The notes beneath the pieces were generated by a model, which was not told the origin of the DNA, did no database searches, and was given only the letters and a program-made list of their open reading frames with translations. The translations under genes were made by a program, and so were the position numbers. DNA of 64,000 nucleotides from Nitrobium sp046350935 (GTDB lineage Bacteria; Nitrospirota; Thermodesulfovibrionia; Thermodesulfovibrionales; Dissulfurispiraceae), in assembly GCA_046350935.1 (NCBI GenBank), contig JAXLZK010000012.1:22092-86091 (forward strand), written 5' to 3'. Position 1 is the stretch's first letter; each line of letters starts with the position of its first letter. Shown here piece after piece: positions 51,718 to 59,864 of this stretch.

Positions 51718-52817
51718 GAAGCCCGCTCCTCCCTCCCCCCGTGCGGACCTCCGCGGTAGAGCAGGAGTCCGGGAGAGACCCCCTCCCCCACGATTTTCCC
51801 ATACACCTCCAGGTAGCTCCGTATCATCCTCTCCGCAGAGAACCGCTCCCGCGCCGCCTCCCTGCAGAGAGCGGGGGAGAGGGAGGATGCCGCGCCGATG
51901 GCTTCCGCCATCTCCTCTTCATCCCGCACCAGAAAGCCCGTCCGCCCATGCTCCACAATGTCCCCGAGGGCGCCCGAAGGGAAGGCGATCACCGGGGTCC
52001 CGCACGCCAGCGCCTCCATTGCGACAAGGGAGCTGGTCTCGGGCGCAAGGCTCGGCACGAGGAGACAGCGGGCCGCTGTCAGGAGCCTCCTCTTCCGTAC
52101 GAACCCGACCGACCCGATAAAACGGTACCGGCTTCCGTCCAGCCGCGGCTCTATCTCGTGCCTGAAATAGTGCTCGTGCTCCCTGTATCCGAAGACCCGG
52201 CCTGCCAGCATGAGCGGCGTCCCTGCCCGGCGTGCCGCGCCGAGCGCAAGGTGAAAGCCCTTTTCCGGGCATATCCTGCCCATCGCGAGTGCAAAGCCCC
52301 TTTTGCTTACCCCGCTCGCCAGCCTGTCCACCGGCACCCCGTTCTCGATATCGGGCAGAAGGTGCACCCCGCCGGGGCACTCCCGGCGCTGTGATGAGGA
52401 GACGCAATGGAGGTACGTGCCGGGGCGCCCGGGAAAGAGGGCTGAGGAGTCGTACCAGGAGAGGGGGAGATGCAGGGTCGCGAGAACCGGCACTCCGGGC
52501 CGCGGCAGGTACGCGGAAAAATCGAGCCCGTGCATATGCACGAGGTCCGCGTCGAATCTCCGGAGCGCATCATCGAGGGCGATCCTCATCAGGTCCTGTG
52601 CAAGCCTCCACTTTTCCCCGCTTATCTTGCCGCGGACCGCCGGGATCGCCACCAGCGCCCCTGCGGTGGAGGACCCTTCGCAGGCGACCACCACGGACCG
52701 GTGCCCCCTGTGTACGAGCGCCTCGTCGAGCAGGGAAAGGACATGCTCAGCCCCTCCGGGCGTATCCTGCCGCACCGGCGCGAGCGGATAGGCCACGTTC
52801 ACGACGGTCAGCCCCAT
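51714..52817 (-). CDS. Glycosyltransferase family 4 protein
   Basis: This 367-aa GT-B enzyme has an N-terminal acceptor domain (GGAEHVLSLLDEALVHRGHR) and a donor domain with FALAMGRICPEKGFHLALGA and the EX7E-type end LAPETSSLVAMEALACGTPV, IAFPSGALGDIVEHGRTG. It transfers a sugar from a nucleotide donor; sugar and acceptor are unknown. It overlaps the histidine phosphatase and PIG-L genes, showing tight coupling. Confidence 0.87.
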   Translation of the reverse strand: MGLTVVNVAYPLAPVRQDTPGGAEHVLSLLDEALVHRGHRSVVVACEGSSTAGALVAIPAVRGKISGEKWRLAQDLMRIALDDALRRFDADLVHMHGLDFSAYLPRPGVPVLATLHLPLSWYDSSALFPGRPGTYLHCVSSSQRRECPGGVHLLPDIENGVPVDRLASGVSKRGFALAMGRICPEKGFHLALGAARRAGTPLMLAGRVFGYREHEHYFRHEIEPRLDGSRYRFIGSVGFVRKRRLLTAARCLLVPSLAPETSSLVAMEALACGTPVIAFPSGALGDIVEHGRTGFLVRDEEEMAEAIGAASSLSPALCREAARERFSAERMIRSYLEVYGKIVGEGVSPGLLLYRGGPHGGREERAS

Positions 52818-53698
52818 CGTCTTCCTCCTCCCCGCTTCCCTCCTGCCGCGTCCTCCTGAAGGAGCCCGAGCTCCTCAAGCGCCTTTCCGGCATAGTCGCG
52901 CCACTGCTCTCCGGTCACTCCCCACGCAAAGTTTTCGTAATAAAGGGCCCCCGCGTGGGGAGGGCGGAGGAAAGCGTAGCACGGAGCCGGGCGGAACCGT
53001 TCTACGGACACGGGGAACGCTCCGAGCACCTTCTGCTGCGTCGCGAAGCAGCGGAGCATCCTGCCCTTGAGAAAGCGCTCCTCAGGGTCGAGCTCCACCG
53101 TCGTCCCGGTGCATCCGGGGTGCGGCAGGAACTCGAATGCGGTCATCCTTCCCCTGTGGGCGGGATCGGCCCGGTACAGGGCGTATTCCACGAGGGGGGG
53201 AGGAGAGACCCCCTCCTTCTCCAGCAGCCTGCAGGCGGCATGCACCCCGAAGGCAGCGGCGTCATGATCAGGGTGTCCGCCCTCGTAGGCATGCGTGAGG
53301 ACGATTCCGGGCAGCATTCCCTTCAGCAGATCCCGCAGCGCACGGGCAAGGAACTGAAGAGCAAAGGATGCCTCCTGGTCCGCAATTCCGAGCCCGATGC
53401 AGCGCGCCGGGGGCACCGGCACGAGCTCAAGGGCTTTGAGCAGCTCCCGGCGCCGCGCACGCGCGTACTCCCCCCGTGCGGAAAACCCGGCGGCACGGGC
53501 GTCATGCATCGACCGCGGGGCGCCGTCCGTGATATGGACGAACAGAGGGTCCCGGAGCGAGCGGAACCTGCTCCCTGCGCCCACCGTCTCGTCATCGGGA
53601 TGGGCAGCCACGACGACAGTACGCGGACCGCCCTCCTCACGCGAACAGACGGCCCGGACGGCATCCGCTCCTGAATACGCCCTCGCCACCGCACTCAT
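52808..53698 (-). CDS. PIG-L/LmbE-family deacetylase
   Basis: The start is placed at ATG 53698 (MSAVARAYSGADAVRAVCSR) because the longer frame overlaps the next gene; 296 aa. Zinc motif AAHPDDETVGAGSRF (Pro-Asp-Asp-Glu) and HxxH HPDHDAAAFGVH are present. Such enzymes remove acetyl groups from N-acetylglucosamine units in glycolipids or from thiol cofactors. Here it lies between a glycosyltransferase and a glycosidase, consistent with glycan tailoring. Confidence 0.85.
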   Translation of the reverse strand: MSAVARAYSGADAVRAVCSREEGGPRTVVVAAHPDDETVGAGSRFRSLRDPLFVHITDGAPRSMHDARAAGFSARGEYARARRRELLKALELVPVPPARCIGLGIADQEASFALQFLARALRDLLKGMLPGIVLTHAYEGGHPDHDAAAFGVHAACRLLEKEGVSPPPLVEYALYRADPAHRGRMTAFEFLPHPGCTGTTVELDPEERFLKGRMLRCFATQQKVLGAFPVSVERFRPAPCYAFLRPPHAGALYYENFAWGVTGEQWRDYAGKALEELGLLQEDAAGGKRGGGRRWG

Positions 53699-53732
53699 GC
53701 TCCGTACTTCTCCCGCTCCCGCACCGTCCGCC

Positions 53733-54620
53733 CTATGGGGCATACCTCCGCACCATCCGGGCGCAGAATTCCGAGAACTCACCGCTGTCTCTCGGAGGGC
53801 TGGTGTGGTGAGGCTGTATTCCACAGGATTCGGGGGTGAAACAGAAGGTGACCGTCACCTCGAACTCCTCAAGGGCCTGCATCTGCCGGTCAAACCACCT
53901 CTCGGCATCGGGGCGGAGGCTGTCGGCCCAGCTCAGCCCGGTGCGCAGGTGGCGTACGCCCAGCGTGCGCAGCCAGCGCACCGCGTCGTCCAGCCGGTGG
54001 TCCTCGAAATGGAACCACTGGCAGATCCCGAAGGCGGGGGAATACTCCGCAAAGCGGGAGAGGGCACGTTTGGGGGCACCGTCTTCGCGGAGAAGCCCCA
54101 TAGAGAAGTGGCGGTAGTAGGAGGACCCCTCCGCCTCGCGGTGGCGCGTGGTGGCGGGCCAGGCGCGGGGGAGATCGTACAGGCTGTACCAGTGAATGCG
54201 GCGGGTGCGCCCGATCAGCAGCTCGGCGGTGCGGCGGAGCCCGAACTCCTGCACCTCCTCAGCACCGAAGGTGGAGACCCCCACTTCGGACACCCAGACC
54301 GGGAGGGGGGTGACCGCCCGGATCTCCGCGAGCTTTTCAGGCCATTCGTGGATGGTCCAGTGGTTCCAGTCGAGCGGGAAGCCGTGCACCGCCACCGCAT
54401 CGAGGCGGTCGAGCACGCCCTTGTCCTGCATGTTGAGGATGAAGTGCGGATCGATCGGCGATATGCCTCCGAGTACGCGCGTCAGACGCGGATTCTCGGC
54501 GGTAACGGCATCCGCGGCAGCCTTTACCATGGCGGCGTACCTCTCCCATTCGGGGTCGATATGAAAGTCCCAGTGGGACAGATTGTTCGGTTCGTTCCAA
54601 AACATTACGGCCTCAATCAC
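53733..54620 (-). CDS. TIM-barrel glycosidase with halves in swapped order
   Basis: The best start is GTG 54620 (VIEAVMFWNEPNN) after AAGGAGG, overlapping the methyltransferase stop by 8 bases; 295 aa. The first two thirds are the catalytic half of a GH39/GH5-like beta-xylosidase fold: acid/base Glu10 in FWNEPNN and likely nucleophile Glu112 in VWVSEVGVSTFG. The last third, FGICQWFHFEDHRLDDAVRW to FCARMVRRYAP, reads like the beginning of the same barrel, which in related glycosidases precedes WNEPNN. The protein therefore looks circularly permuted. Alternatively the last third belongs to a second, incomplete domain. Substrate unknown. Confidence 0.65.
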   Translation of the reverse strand: MIEAVMFWNEPNNLSHWDFHIDPEWERYAAMVKAAADAVTAENPRLTRVLGGISPIDPHFILNMQDKGVLDRLDAVAVHGFPLDWNHWTIHEWPEKLAEIRAVTPLPVWVSEVGVSTFGAEEVQEFGLRRTAELLIGRTRRIHWYSLYDLPRAWPATTRHREAEGSSYYRHFSMGLLREDGAPKRALSRFAEYSPAFGICQWFHFEDHRLDDAVRWLRTLGVRHLRTGLSWADSLRPDAERWFDRQMQALEEFEVTVTFCFTPESCGIQPHHTSPPRDSGEFSEFCARMVRRYAP

Positions 54621-55383
54621 GGCGCACACCTCCTTCGCCTTCTTCTCTTTCTCCTCTTCGGCACAGGTATACTTCGTCCTCGGGATGCTCCAGGATCTCG
54701 AATCCGGCGCTGCGGAGCATCGCCTCGACACAGGCGCGGTTCGGCAGCCACCAGTTGGTGGGATCCCCCGAGTAGTTCTTCTCGATAAAATAAAGGTGCG
54801 GGAAACCGGGCCGCCGGAAGATTTCCTCCTCATCGAAGGGGTAATCGTCCTTCAGGTGCGCCACCGTGCTGCTTCCGCGGAGCATGGACTGGAAGACGAG
54901 CATATCCCCCACCACATGCTGATGGAGAAGATCCAGGGCGAGCAGGGGATGGCGCAGATGGTACAGCACCCCCATGAAAAGGACGATATCGAAGCGTTCG
55001 CCCAGCTGCCCCACCTCGTAGACGGAGAGCTGCCGCAGCTCGAGCTCCACACCGCACACGTCCGCAGCGAAGCGGGCCTGGGCCAGGTAATCAGGATCGA
55101 AGTCGATTCCCACGACCCTGTCGGCGCCCCTCCGCTTCATCTCGATGGAATAAAAGCCGGCATTGCAGCCCACATCGAGCACCTTTTTCCCCCTGAGATC
55201 GGAGGGAATGGCGTGGGAGAAACGCCTCCACTTTATCTCTGGATAGTTGCCGAGGAAATGTTCCGGCGCAGTGGGAATCCCCTGCAGCTCGATGTTGTGG
55301 AACCACTCTCCCAGCTCCCGGATGCGCTGCCTGATCCTATCGGGGGTCAGCCCGGACCGAGACGGTAATGAGTTGTACCGCAT
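54613..55383 (-). CDS. SAM-dependent methyltransferase
   Basis: From ATG 55383 (MRYNSLPSRSGLTPDRIRQR) with AAGGAGTG upstream; 256 aa. Class I motifs: GKKVLDVGCNAGFYSIEMKR (motif I), VVGIDFDPDYLAQARF and DIVLFMGVLYHLRHPLLALD. It resembles CmoB-like and glycan-cluster methyltransferases. The start overlaps the nucleotidyltransferase gene and the end overlaps the glycosidase, so it is part of one operon. A sugar or lipid-linked acceptor is likely. Confidence 0.85.
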   Translation of the reverse strand: MRYNSLPSRSGLTPDRIRQRIRELGEWFHNIELQGIPTAPEHFLGNYPEIKWRRFSHAIPSDLRGKKVLDVGCNAGFYSIEMKRRGADRVVGIDFDPDYLAQARFAADVCGVELELRQLSVYEVGQLGERFDIVLFMGVLYHLRHPLLALDLLHQHVVGDMLVFQSMLRGSSTVAHLKDDYPFDEEEIFRRPGFPHLYFIEKNYSGDPTNWWLPNRACVEAMLRSAGFEILEHPEDEVYLCRRGEREEGEGGVRRD

Positions 55384-56128
55384 TATTTTCGCACTCCTTT
55401 TTGACAACTCTCCGGCTGAGGAGCCGTATCGCCTCCCGATATCCGTGGACCGTCCCCACATCGACATACGCCTGCCCCGCCTTCACTCCCCGCGCGCTCC
55501 CTCCTTGTGCGAGATAGGCATTCACCAGAGTCCCGAGATATTCATCGCTCCTCTCCCGCTCCTCCCAGAGAAGGAAAAGGGCGCGGAGCACCGCACCGGG
55601 CAGCCGGAAAGCGCCCCATATCCAGGATGAGGAGGTGTCCGTCTTCTTCACCTGGATCTCGCGCACCTGCCCTCCCCCGTCCATCACCACCGCATCGAAG
55701 AGCTCCGGGCGGTCCACCGGGAAGAGAAGGAAGGAAAGGACGTCCGTCTCCAGAGCGCGGAGCCCGTCCTCGGGAAACCATATGGTGTCGGGGAGGCCGA
55801 TGAGCACGGACTCCTCGGGGTGGATAAGGGGGAGGGCACGGAAGAGAGAATCGCAGAGGCCGGTGGGGCGCGGCTGCACCACGTAGCAGATATGCACGGA
55901 GCCGATGCTCCCGCCGTAGTACTCCATGATATCGGATTTGCCCGGGGAGATGACGAAACAGATCTTCGTGGCGCCGCCGACGATCATCCTTTCCACCAGG
56001 TATTCGCTTACTGCCCGCGGCCTCTCCATCCCCCCGTCGAAGCGGCTGCCCACCGGAAGCAGCTCCTTTGAGAACGCCAGCGGCTGTATCCTGCTCCCGG
56101 CACCCGCCGCCGGAATCACTCCCCACAT
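55337..56128 (-). CDS. Sugar-phosphate nucleotidyltransferase
   Basis: This 263-aa protein starts MWGVIPAAGAGSRIQPLAFS, the nucleotide-binding signature of glucose-1-phosphate thymidylyl/uridylyltransferases (GAGSR...K in FSKELLPVG). LIGLPDTIWFPEDGLRA holds the metal-binding Asp. A standard partner would activate a hexose 1-phosphate. It heads the operon that runs down to 49221 or further. The 744 bases upstream (56129-56872) hold only repeats. Confidence 0.85.
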   Translation of the reverse strand: MWGVIPAAGAGSRIQPLAFSKELLPVGSRFDGGMERPRAVSEYLVERMIVGGATKICFVISPGKSDIMEYYGGSIGSVHICYVVQPRPTGLCDSLFRALPLIHPEESVLIGLPDTIWFPEDGLRALETDVLSFLLFPVDRPELFDAVVMDGGGQVREIQVKKTDTSSSWIWGAFRLPGAVLRALFLLWEERERSDEYLGTLVNAYLAQGGSARGVKAGQAYVDVGTVHGYREAIRLLSRRVVKKECENNAVQLITVSVRADPR

Positions 56129-56317
56129 ACTTCCTCCTCTTTATTCTTTTTACGCACCTGTTATTTCTCTTATCCCGCCACTACTATTTAAAGCGTCCTT
56201 TTTTGTAATGCGCCTTCCCTCTAAGGGGGTCGGGGCAGGGGATTCGTTCCCCTCTCTGCTCATCATGCATACTCATCCAACACGCACTCCCTTTGAACAG
56301 AAAAGGATACTCCCTCT

Positions 56318-56485
56318 TTCTTCTGTCATTCCCGCAAGCGGAGCGAGCCGGGAATCCTTCTGAAGAACGATTCCAGACCGATCCCGGACCAGGCCGGGAC
56401 AAGAGCCGGAATGACGACAGAAGAGAGCCGGAATGACGTCTCAGAGGAACTGGACCCCGGCTTCTGCCGGGGTGACGGACTCTGA
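56318..56485. repeat. Palindromic GTCATTCC-type repeats (cluster)
   Basis: CTGTCATTCCCGCAAGCGGA at 56325 and CCGGAATGACGACAG near 56408-56422 bound one palindromic unit; a second short unit follows (CCCCGGCTTCTGCCGGGG). It is the same family as at 7809-7945 and inside 33465-33672. Confidence 0.6.
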
Positions 56486-56489
56486 AATG

Positions 56490-56860
56490 AAGTGAGTGCG
56501 GGGGCTGAGGGGGATCCTCTTGTCTGCAGCGAGCGTCTGGAATCTCAGTAGGGGACAGGTAACGTCCTGTCCCCCTGTGTACTTGAAGGGAAAACGGATC
56601 ATTATCAAAGAGAAATGTCCCTCTGCGATGAAGGAGGAATTCGCTCGCAAAGAAAGAGCGGTCCCCCTCTCCCCATGCCCAAGGATGCCTATTCAGAGAA
56701 GAATACTTTTGAAACAAAGTACTACCCAGCAAATGCGAGGCCCTGCCGAATTCGCTCGCAAAGAAAGAGGGTACTCCCTCACCCCACACCGGAGGATACC
56801 TATTCATCAGGCCCCATACCCAAGGATGCCTATTTATCCTTTTCGATCTATCCTGAGAGG
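56490..56860 (-). repeat. Dispersed repeat, copy 2 (inverted relative to 7.5 kb) with extra units
   Basis: The reverse complement of 56490-56720 matches 7501-7733. A second, partial unit follows at about 56740-56860 in which AATTCGCTCGCAAAGAAAGAG and AAGGATGCCTATT recur, so the element is built of tandem modules. Confidence 0.7.
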
Positions 56861-56872
56861 GAACCGTACGAA

Positions 56873-57952
56873 TCATGCTATCTCAAACTCCCTGACATTG
56901 CTTACTATCCCCTCCAGCTCCGCGGCCCGGTGCTCCGCCGTATGCTCCGAGAGCGCCCTGTCCCGCGCCGCAGCGGCAATCCTCTCCCTCTGCTCCTCAG
57001 GCATGGTGAGGGTCTCCACCACCTCCCCGGTGGTATGCGCGACGACGATCTCCTTCCCCGGAGCAAAGAACCTGTCCAGGCCCTCCCATTCATCGCTCAC
57101 GAGAGGGGTGCCGCAGGCGGCAGCCTCGAACAGACGGCCTGACGGACAGTACCCCATCTCAGCCATGGCGCGCCGGGTTACATTCAGGGTAAAAGACGAG
57201 GAGCAATAGAACGCCGGATGATGAGGCGGCGGGACGTGCCTGACGTAATGGATGTTCTGCGTCCAGGGGAACGTGTCCGGGTACAGAGACCCCCCGATGA
57301 GAAAACGGCGTGCGGGGAGCCGCTTCGACGCTTCGATGAAAAGGGAGTTCAGCACCTCCTGGCGGTCCTCGGCATACGTGCCGAGATACGAGAGGTCCGC
57401 CCGGTAGTCCACCTCAGCAGGCACCGGCCTGTGGGCGGAGGGATCGACGCTCCCGTAGAGCGGGGCCACCCTCCTCGCCCCGAGACGCGTCCGGAGCTCG
57501 TCCAGCGCCGCCCCTCCCGTATAGCTCAGCACCAGATCGAAATCCCCCAGCCCTTCAGGGCCTATATACGCCACCGGCCTCCCCTCGGCAAGGGACTTCA
57601 GGGTGACCGGCGTATCCAGATCGTAAAAGGTGCGCAAGGGAACGCGGGAAGAGAGCAGCAGCTCCGACGAGGCGATGCCGTCCGGACAGTAGGAGGTGAC
57701 CATCCCCACATCAGCATCCGAAAGGTGCCTCCGGGCGGAGGACAGCACCTCCTCCCATGCAGGATAGAGGACAAGCTCGATGCCGGGCATTCCGGTGAGG
57801 TCCCGGTGGGAGGCGTAGTACGGAACGTCACGCTCGAAAAAGACGACGCGGTGCCCCCGCCGCGCCAGCGCCCTGCAGAGACCGCGCCAGATGGTGGCAT
57901 GGCCGTTGCCCCAGGAGGAGCTGACGGTGAGCCCGAAGATGACCAGTTTCAT
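56873..57952 (-). CDS. CgeB-like glycosyltransferase A
   Basis: This 359-aa GT-B protein has an N-terminus (MKLVIFGLTVSSSWGNGHAT, YRG-like WRGLCRALARRGHRVVFFER) and middle (TFYDLDTPVTLKSLAEG, DLSYLGTYAEDRQEVLNSLF) shared with the products of 59865 and 60980. The donor site ends SGRLFEAAACGTPLVSDEWE, GLDRFFAPGKEIVV. It belongs to the CgeB/DUF3880 type used in spore-coat or surface glycan decoration. It is separated from the next cluster genes by stress-type genes. Confidence 0.83.
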   Translation of the reverse strand: MKLVIFGLTVSSSWGNGHATIWRGLCRALARRGHRVVFFERDVPYYASHRDLTGMPGIELVLYPAWEEVLSSARRHLSDADVGMVTSYCPDGIASSELLLSSRVPLRTFYDLDTPVTLKSLAEGRPVAYIGPEGLGDFDLVLSYTGGAALDELRTRLGARRVAPLYGSVDPSAHRPVPAEVDYRADLSYLGTYAEDRQEVLNSLFIEASKRLPARRFLIGGSLYPDTFPWTQNIHYVRHVPPPHHPAFYCSSSFTLNVTRRAMAEMGYCPSGRLFEAAACGTPLVSDEWEGLDRFFAPGKEIVVAHTTGEVVETLTMPEEQRERIAAAARDRALSEHTAEHRAAELEGIVSNVREFEIA

Positions 57953-58029
57953 GCCTCCCCTCTCCGCTCTCTTTTAGGGCCGCAGCATCCCGTCGTCGTC
58001 CGCACCGTATTCCCCCTCCTCCCTCTCCT

Positions 58030-58608
58030 CTACAGCTCGGAGCCCTCTTTCCCCCGTGTGACGGGCTTCACGCTCCCTGCATAATCCGGCTTTGCCTCTC
58101 CTGCCGTGGAGATATCCTCCGCCCCGGTCTGGGACAGGATCTTCTTCGCACTCCTGGTCCAGTCGTCGCTGTCCGAGTGGACGGAGAGGAGGACCCCTCC
58201 TTTCCGTATCCTGCCGGCATACCTCTTCGCCTCGTATTCAGGGATGCCGATCCCGATCAGCGCCCCGGCCAGCTCCCCGATGGCCCCTCCCACTCCGATT
58301 CCCGCCAGCAGGGAGACAAGGGGGCCTGCCGCAATAAAGGGCCCCAGGCCCGGGATCGCCAAGGCTCCGATGCCGACGAGCCACCCCAGGGCGCCTCCGA
58401 TGACCGCACCGGAAACAGCGCCGGTGACGGCGCCTTCGGGGGCCTTCGTATGCTTTTCGAGGGCAAGGTCCTTCGACCCTTCGTTTTCCGCAAAAAGAAT
58501 CGAAACGTCCGTATTCCTGAAACCGGCCCTCCTCAGGGCGTCCACCGCCTCTTCAGCGCCGGCGCGGTCCGGATAGATGCCGAATATCGAAGTGTTCTTT
58601 CCCGCCAT
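58030..58608 (-). CDS. General-stress-type protein with glycine-rich membrane segment
   Basis: From ATG 58608 (MAGKNTSIFGIYPDRAGAEE) with AAAGGAG upstream; 192 aa. An N-terminal ferredoxin-like fold (AVDALRRAGFRNTDVSILFA) is followed by a Gly/Ala-rich hydrophobic hairpin (GAVSGAVIGGALGWLVGIGA, GIGVGGAIGELAGALIG) and a C-terminal repeat of the first fold (YAGRIRKGGVLLSVHSDS). It matches the GSP17M-like general stress proteins. It forms a small minus-strand group with the DUF3309 peptide, the broken alcohol dehydrogenase and the SRPBCC protein. Confidence 0.78.
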   Translation of the reverse strand: MAGKNTSIFGIYPDRAGAEEAVDALRRAGFRNTDVSILFAENEGSKDLALEKHTKAPEGAVTGAVSGAVIGGALGWLVGIGALAIPGLGPFIAAGPLVSLLAGIGVGGAIGELAGALIGIGIPEYEAKRYAGRIRKGGVLLSVHSDSDDWTRSAKKILSQTGAEDISTAGEAKPDYAGSVKPVTRGKEGSEL

Positions 58609-58716
58609 GGCACAACTCCTTTCATCGCTCGCCATTGTTGCTGTTCGTAAGGAAGGAAGGCTGCGGACCGCAGCGGAAAGCACAGCCTCCTTTCCGGCCT
58701 CTCCGCGGATGCCCCC

Positions 58717-58869
58717 TCAAATCCTGCCCAGCAGGAGCAGGATGATCACGATGATCACGATGAGCCCCACGAGACCGCTGGGGTAATATCCCCACCCTCT
58801 GCTGTAAGGCCACGAGGGCAGCGCACCGATAAGGAGAATGATTAAGATGATGATAAGGATCGTCGTCAT
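58717..58869 (-). CDS. DUF3309-type small membrane peptide
   Basis: This 50-aa peptide was read directly from the minus strand: MTTILIIILIILLIGALPSW, a short Tyr/Gly-rich loop (PYSRGWGYYPSG), then LVGLIVIIVIILLLLGRI. ATG 58869 has AAAGGAGG upstream. Two hydrophobic helices and the central PxWPYSRGWGYYPSG pattern are typical of DUF3309 peptides, common in stress-gene clusters. Function unknown. Confidence 0.75.
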   Translation of the reverse strand: MTTILIIILIILLIGALPSWPYSRGWGYYPSGLVGLIVIIVIILLLLGRI

Positions 58870-58911
58870 GGGTGCCTCCTTTTTCCACGAGCGCTCGTAC
58901 AGGATTTCCGA

Positions 58912-59058
58912 TCAGGGCTTCAGCGCCACCTTGATGCAGCCGTCTTCCTTTACATACTCGGCCTGCCCCCCCGCGTCCCGCGGATTGAGGACCTCAGGAA
59001 GGGGCACGTCCCTGACATGCACCTCGTTCTTTCCCTCCCAACAGACCGCCCGCATCAT
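58912..59058 (-). pseudogene. Zinc-dependent alcohol dehydrogenase gene with internal deletion
   Basis: A 48-codon frame joins a typical N-terminus of glutathione-dependent formaldehyde/alcohol dehydrogenases (MRAVCWEGKNEVHVRDVP, then LNPRDA) to their C-terminal end (KEDGCIKVALKP). Some 330 residues, including all zinc ligands and the NAD site, are missing, but the frame is kept. The start overlaps the SRPBCC stop (ATGA), the usual arrangement for an intact gene of this pair. A stable product with enzyme activity is not possible. Confidence 0.78.
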
Positions 59059-59801
59059 GACGCCACCTCATGAGTCCCCCCGTTGCCCGAAGAGTGAGCC
59101 GCACCGGTCGCTATTTCGCCCGTCTCGATGAGCTGTTTGAAGGTGCTCAGGTCCCTGGCGACAGTGCGCTCGGAAACCACATTGAGCAGTTTCGCCGCGG
59201 CCTCTCCGAGCACGCCCCCGGGGGGGAAATAGGTGAGACGCAGCTTCACCTCCGTACCGCGCTCTCCGGGGGCACTCCTGAACTGCACCTCTCCCTCGTT
59301 CTCCACTTCGGACCCCGGCAGGGAGCGCCACGCGATCAGCTCGTTCTCCACCTCCCGGGTCGTCTCCGCATCCCATTCCAGCGTCCCCCCCAGGGGGGTC
59401 TTCGCCACCCAGTGGGAGCGCTTGCCGTCCACCGTGACCGATTCGAGATGGTCCATGAAGTGCGGCAGGTTCTCGAGAGTGCGCCAATACTGGTATACCT
59501 CTTCGGGGGAGCGATTCACGGTAATGCCTTTTTCTATGTGCACCCCGTGCTCCCTTTCCGCGGCGGTGCTGATCCCCATGGCCTCGTACAGGTTGCAGTG
59601 GCCCGTCTTTCCCCGATACATGAGATAGCCCCCTGCCAGGGCCAGGGCCTTTCCGGGCAGCGACTTGCGCCGCATGCCCCGGAGAGCGAGTATCCCCCCT
59701 CCGATCAGGGAGATCCACCGCTCCGCACGCCCGACATTCACTGTCTTCCGCCCCCGGGTAGCTTCCCGCCCGGGCCTGTGCAGCACTGATGTCCTTTCCA
59801 T
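59055..59801 (-). CDS. SRPBCC-family protein with N-terminal membrane segment
   Basis: This 248-aa protein has one or two weak hydrophobic stretches (ISLIGGGILALRGM, GKALALAGGYLMYRG), then a START/SRPBCC polyketide-cyclase-like domain from about residue 90 (VHIEKGITVNRSPEEVYQYW, LENLPHFMDHLESVTVDGKR, TEVKLRLTYFPPGGVLG). Family members bind hydrophobic ligands. Proteins of this layout are often followed by a zinc alcohol dehydrogenase; here that partner is reduced to a 48-codon remnant. Confidence 0.83.
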   Translation of the reverse strand: MERTSVLHRPGREATRGRKTVNVGRAERWISLIGGGILALRGMRRKSLPGKALALAGGYLMYRGKTGHCNLYEAMGISTAAEREHGVHIEKGITVNRSPEEVYQYWRTLENLPHFMDHLESVTVDGKRSHWVAKTPLGGTLEWDAETTREVENELIAWRSLPGSEVENEGEVQFRSAPGERGTEVKLRLTYFPPGGVLGEAAAKLLNVVSERTVARDLSTFKQLIETGEIATGAAHSSGNGGTHEVAS

Positions 59802-59864
59802 ATATATCCCTCCCTCCTTGCGTCCGCTGAAATGCCCGACGGGGCATCCCCGCGGTTCGACTGT

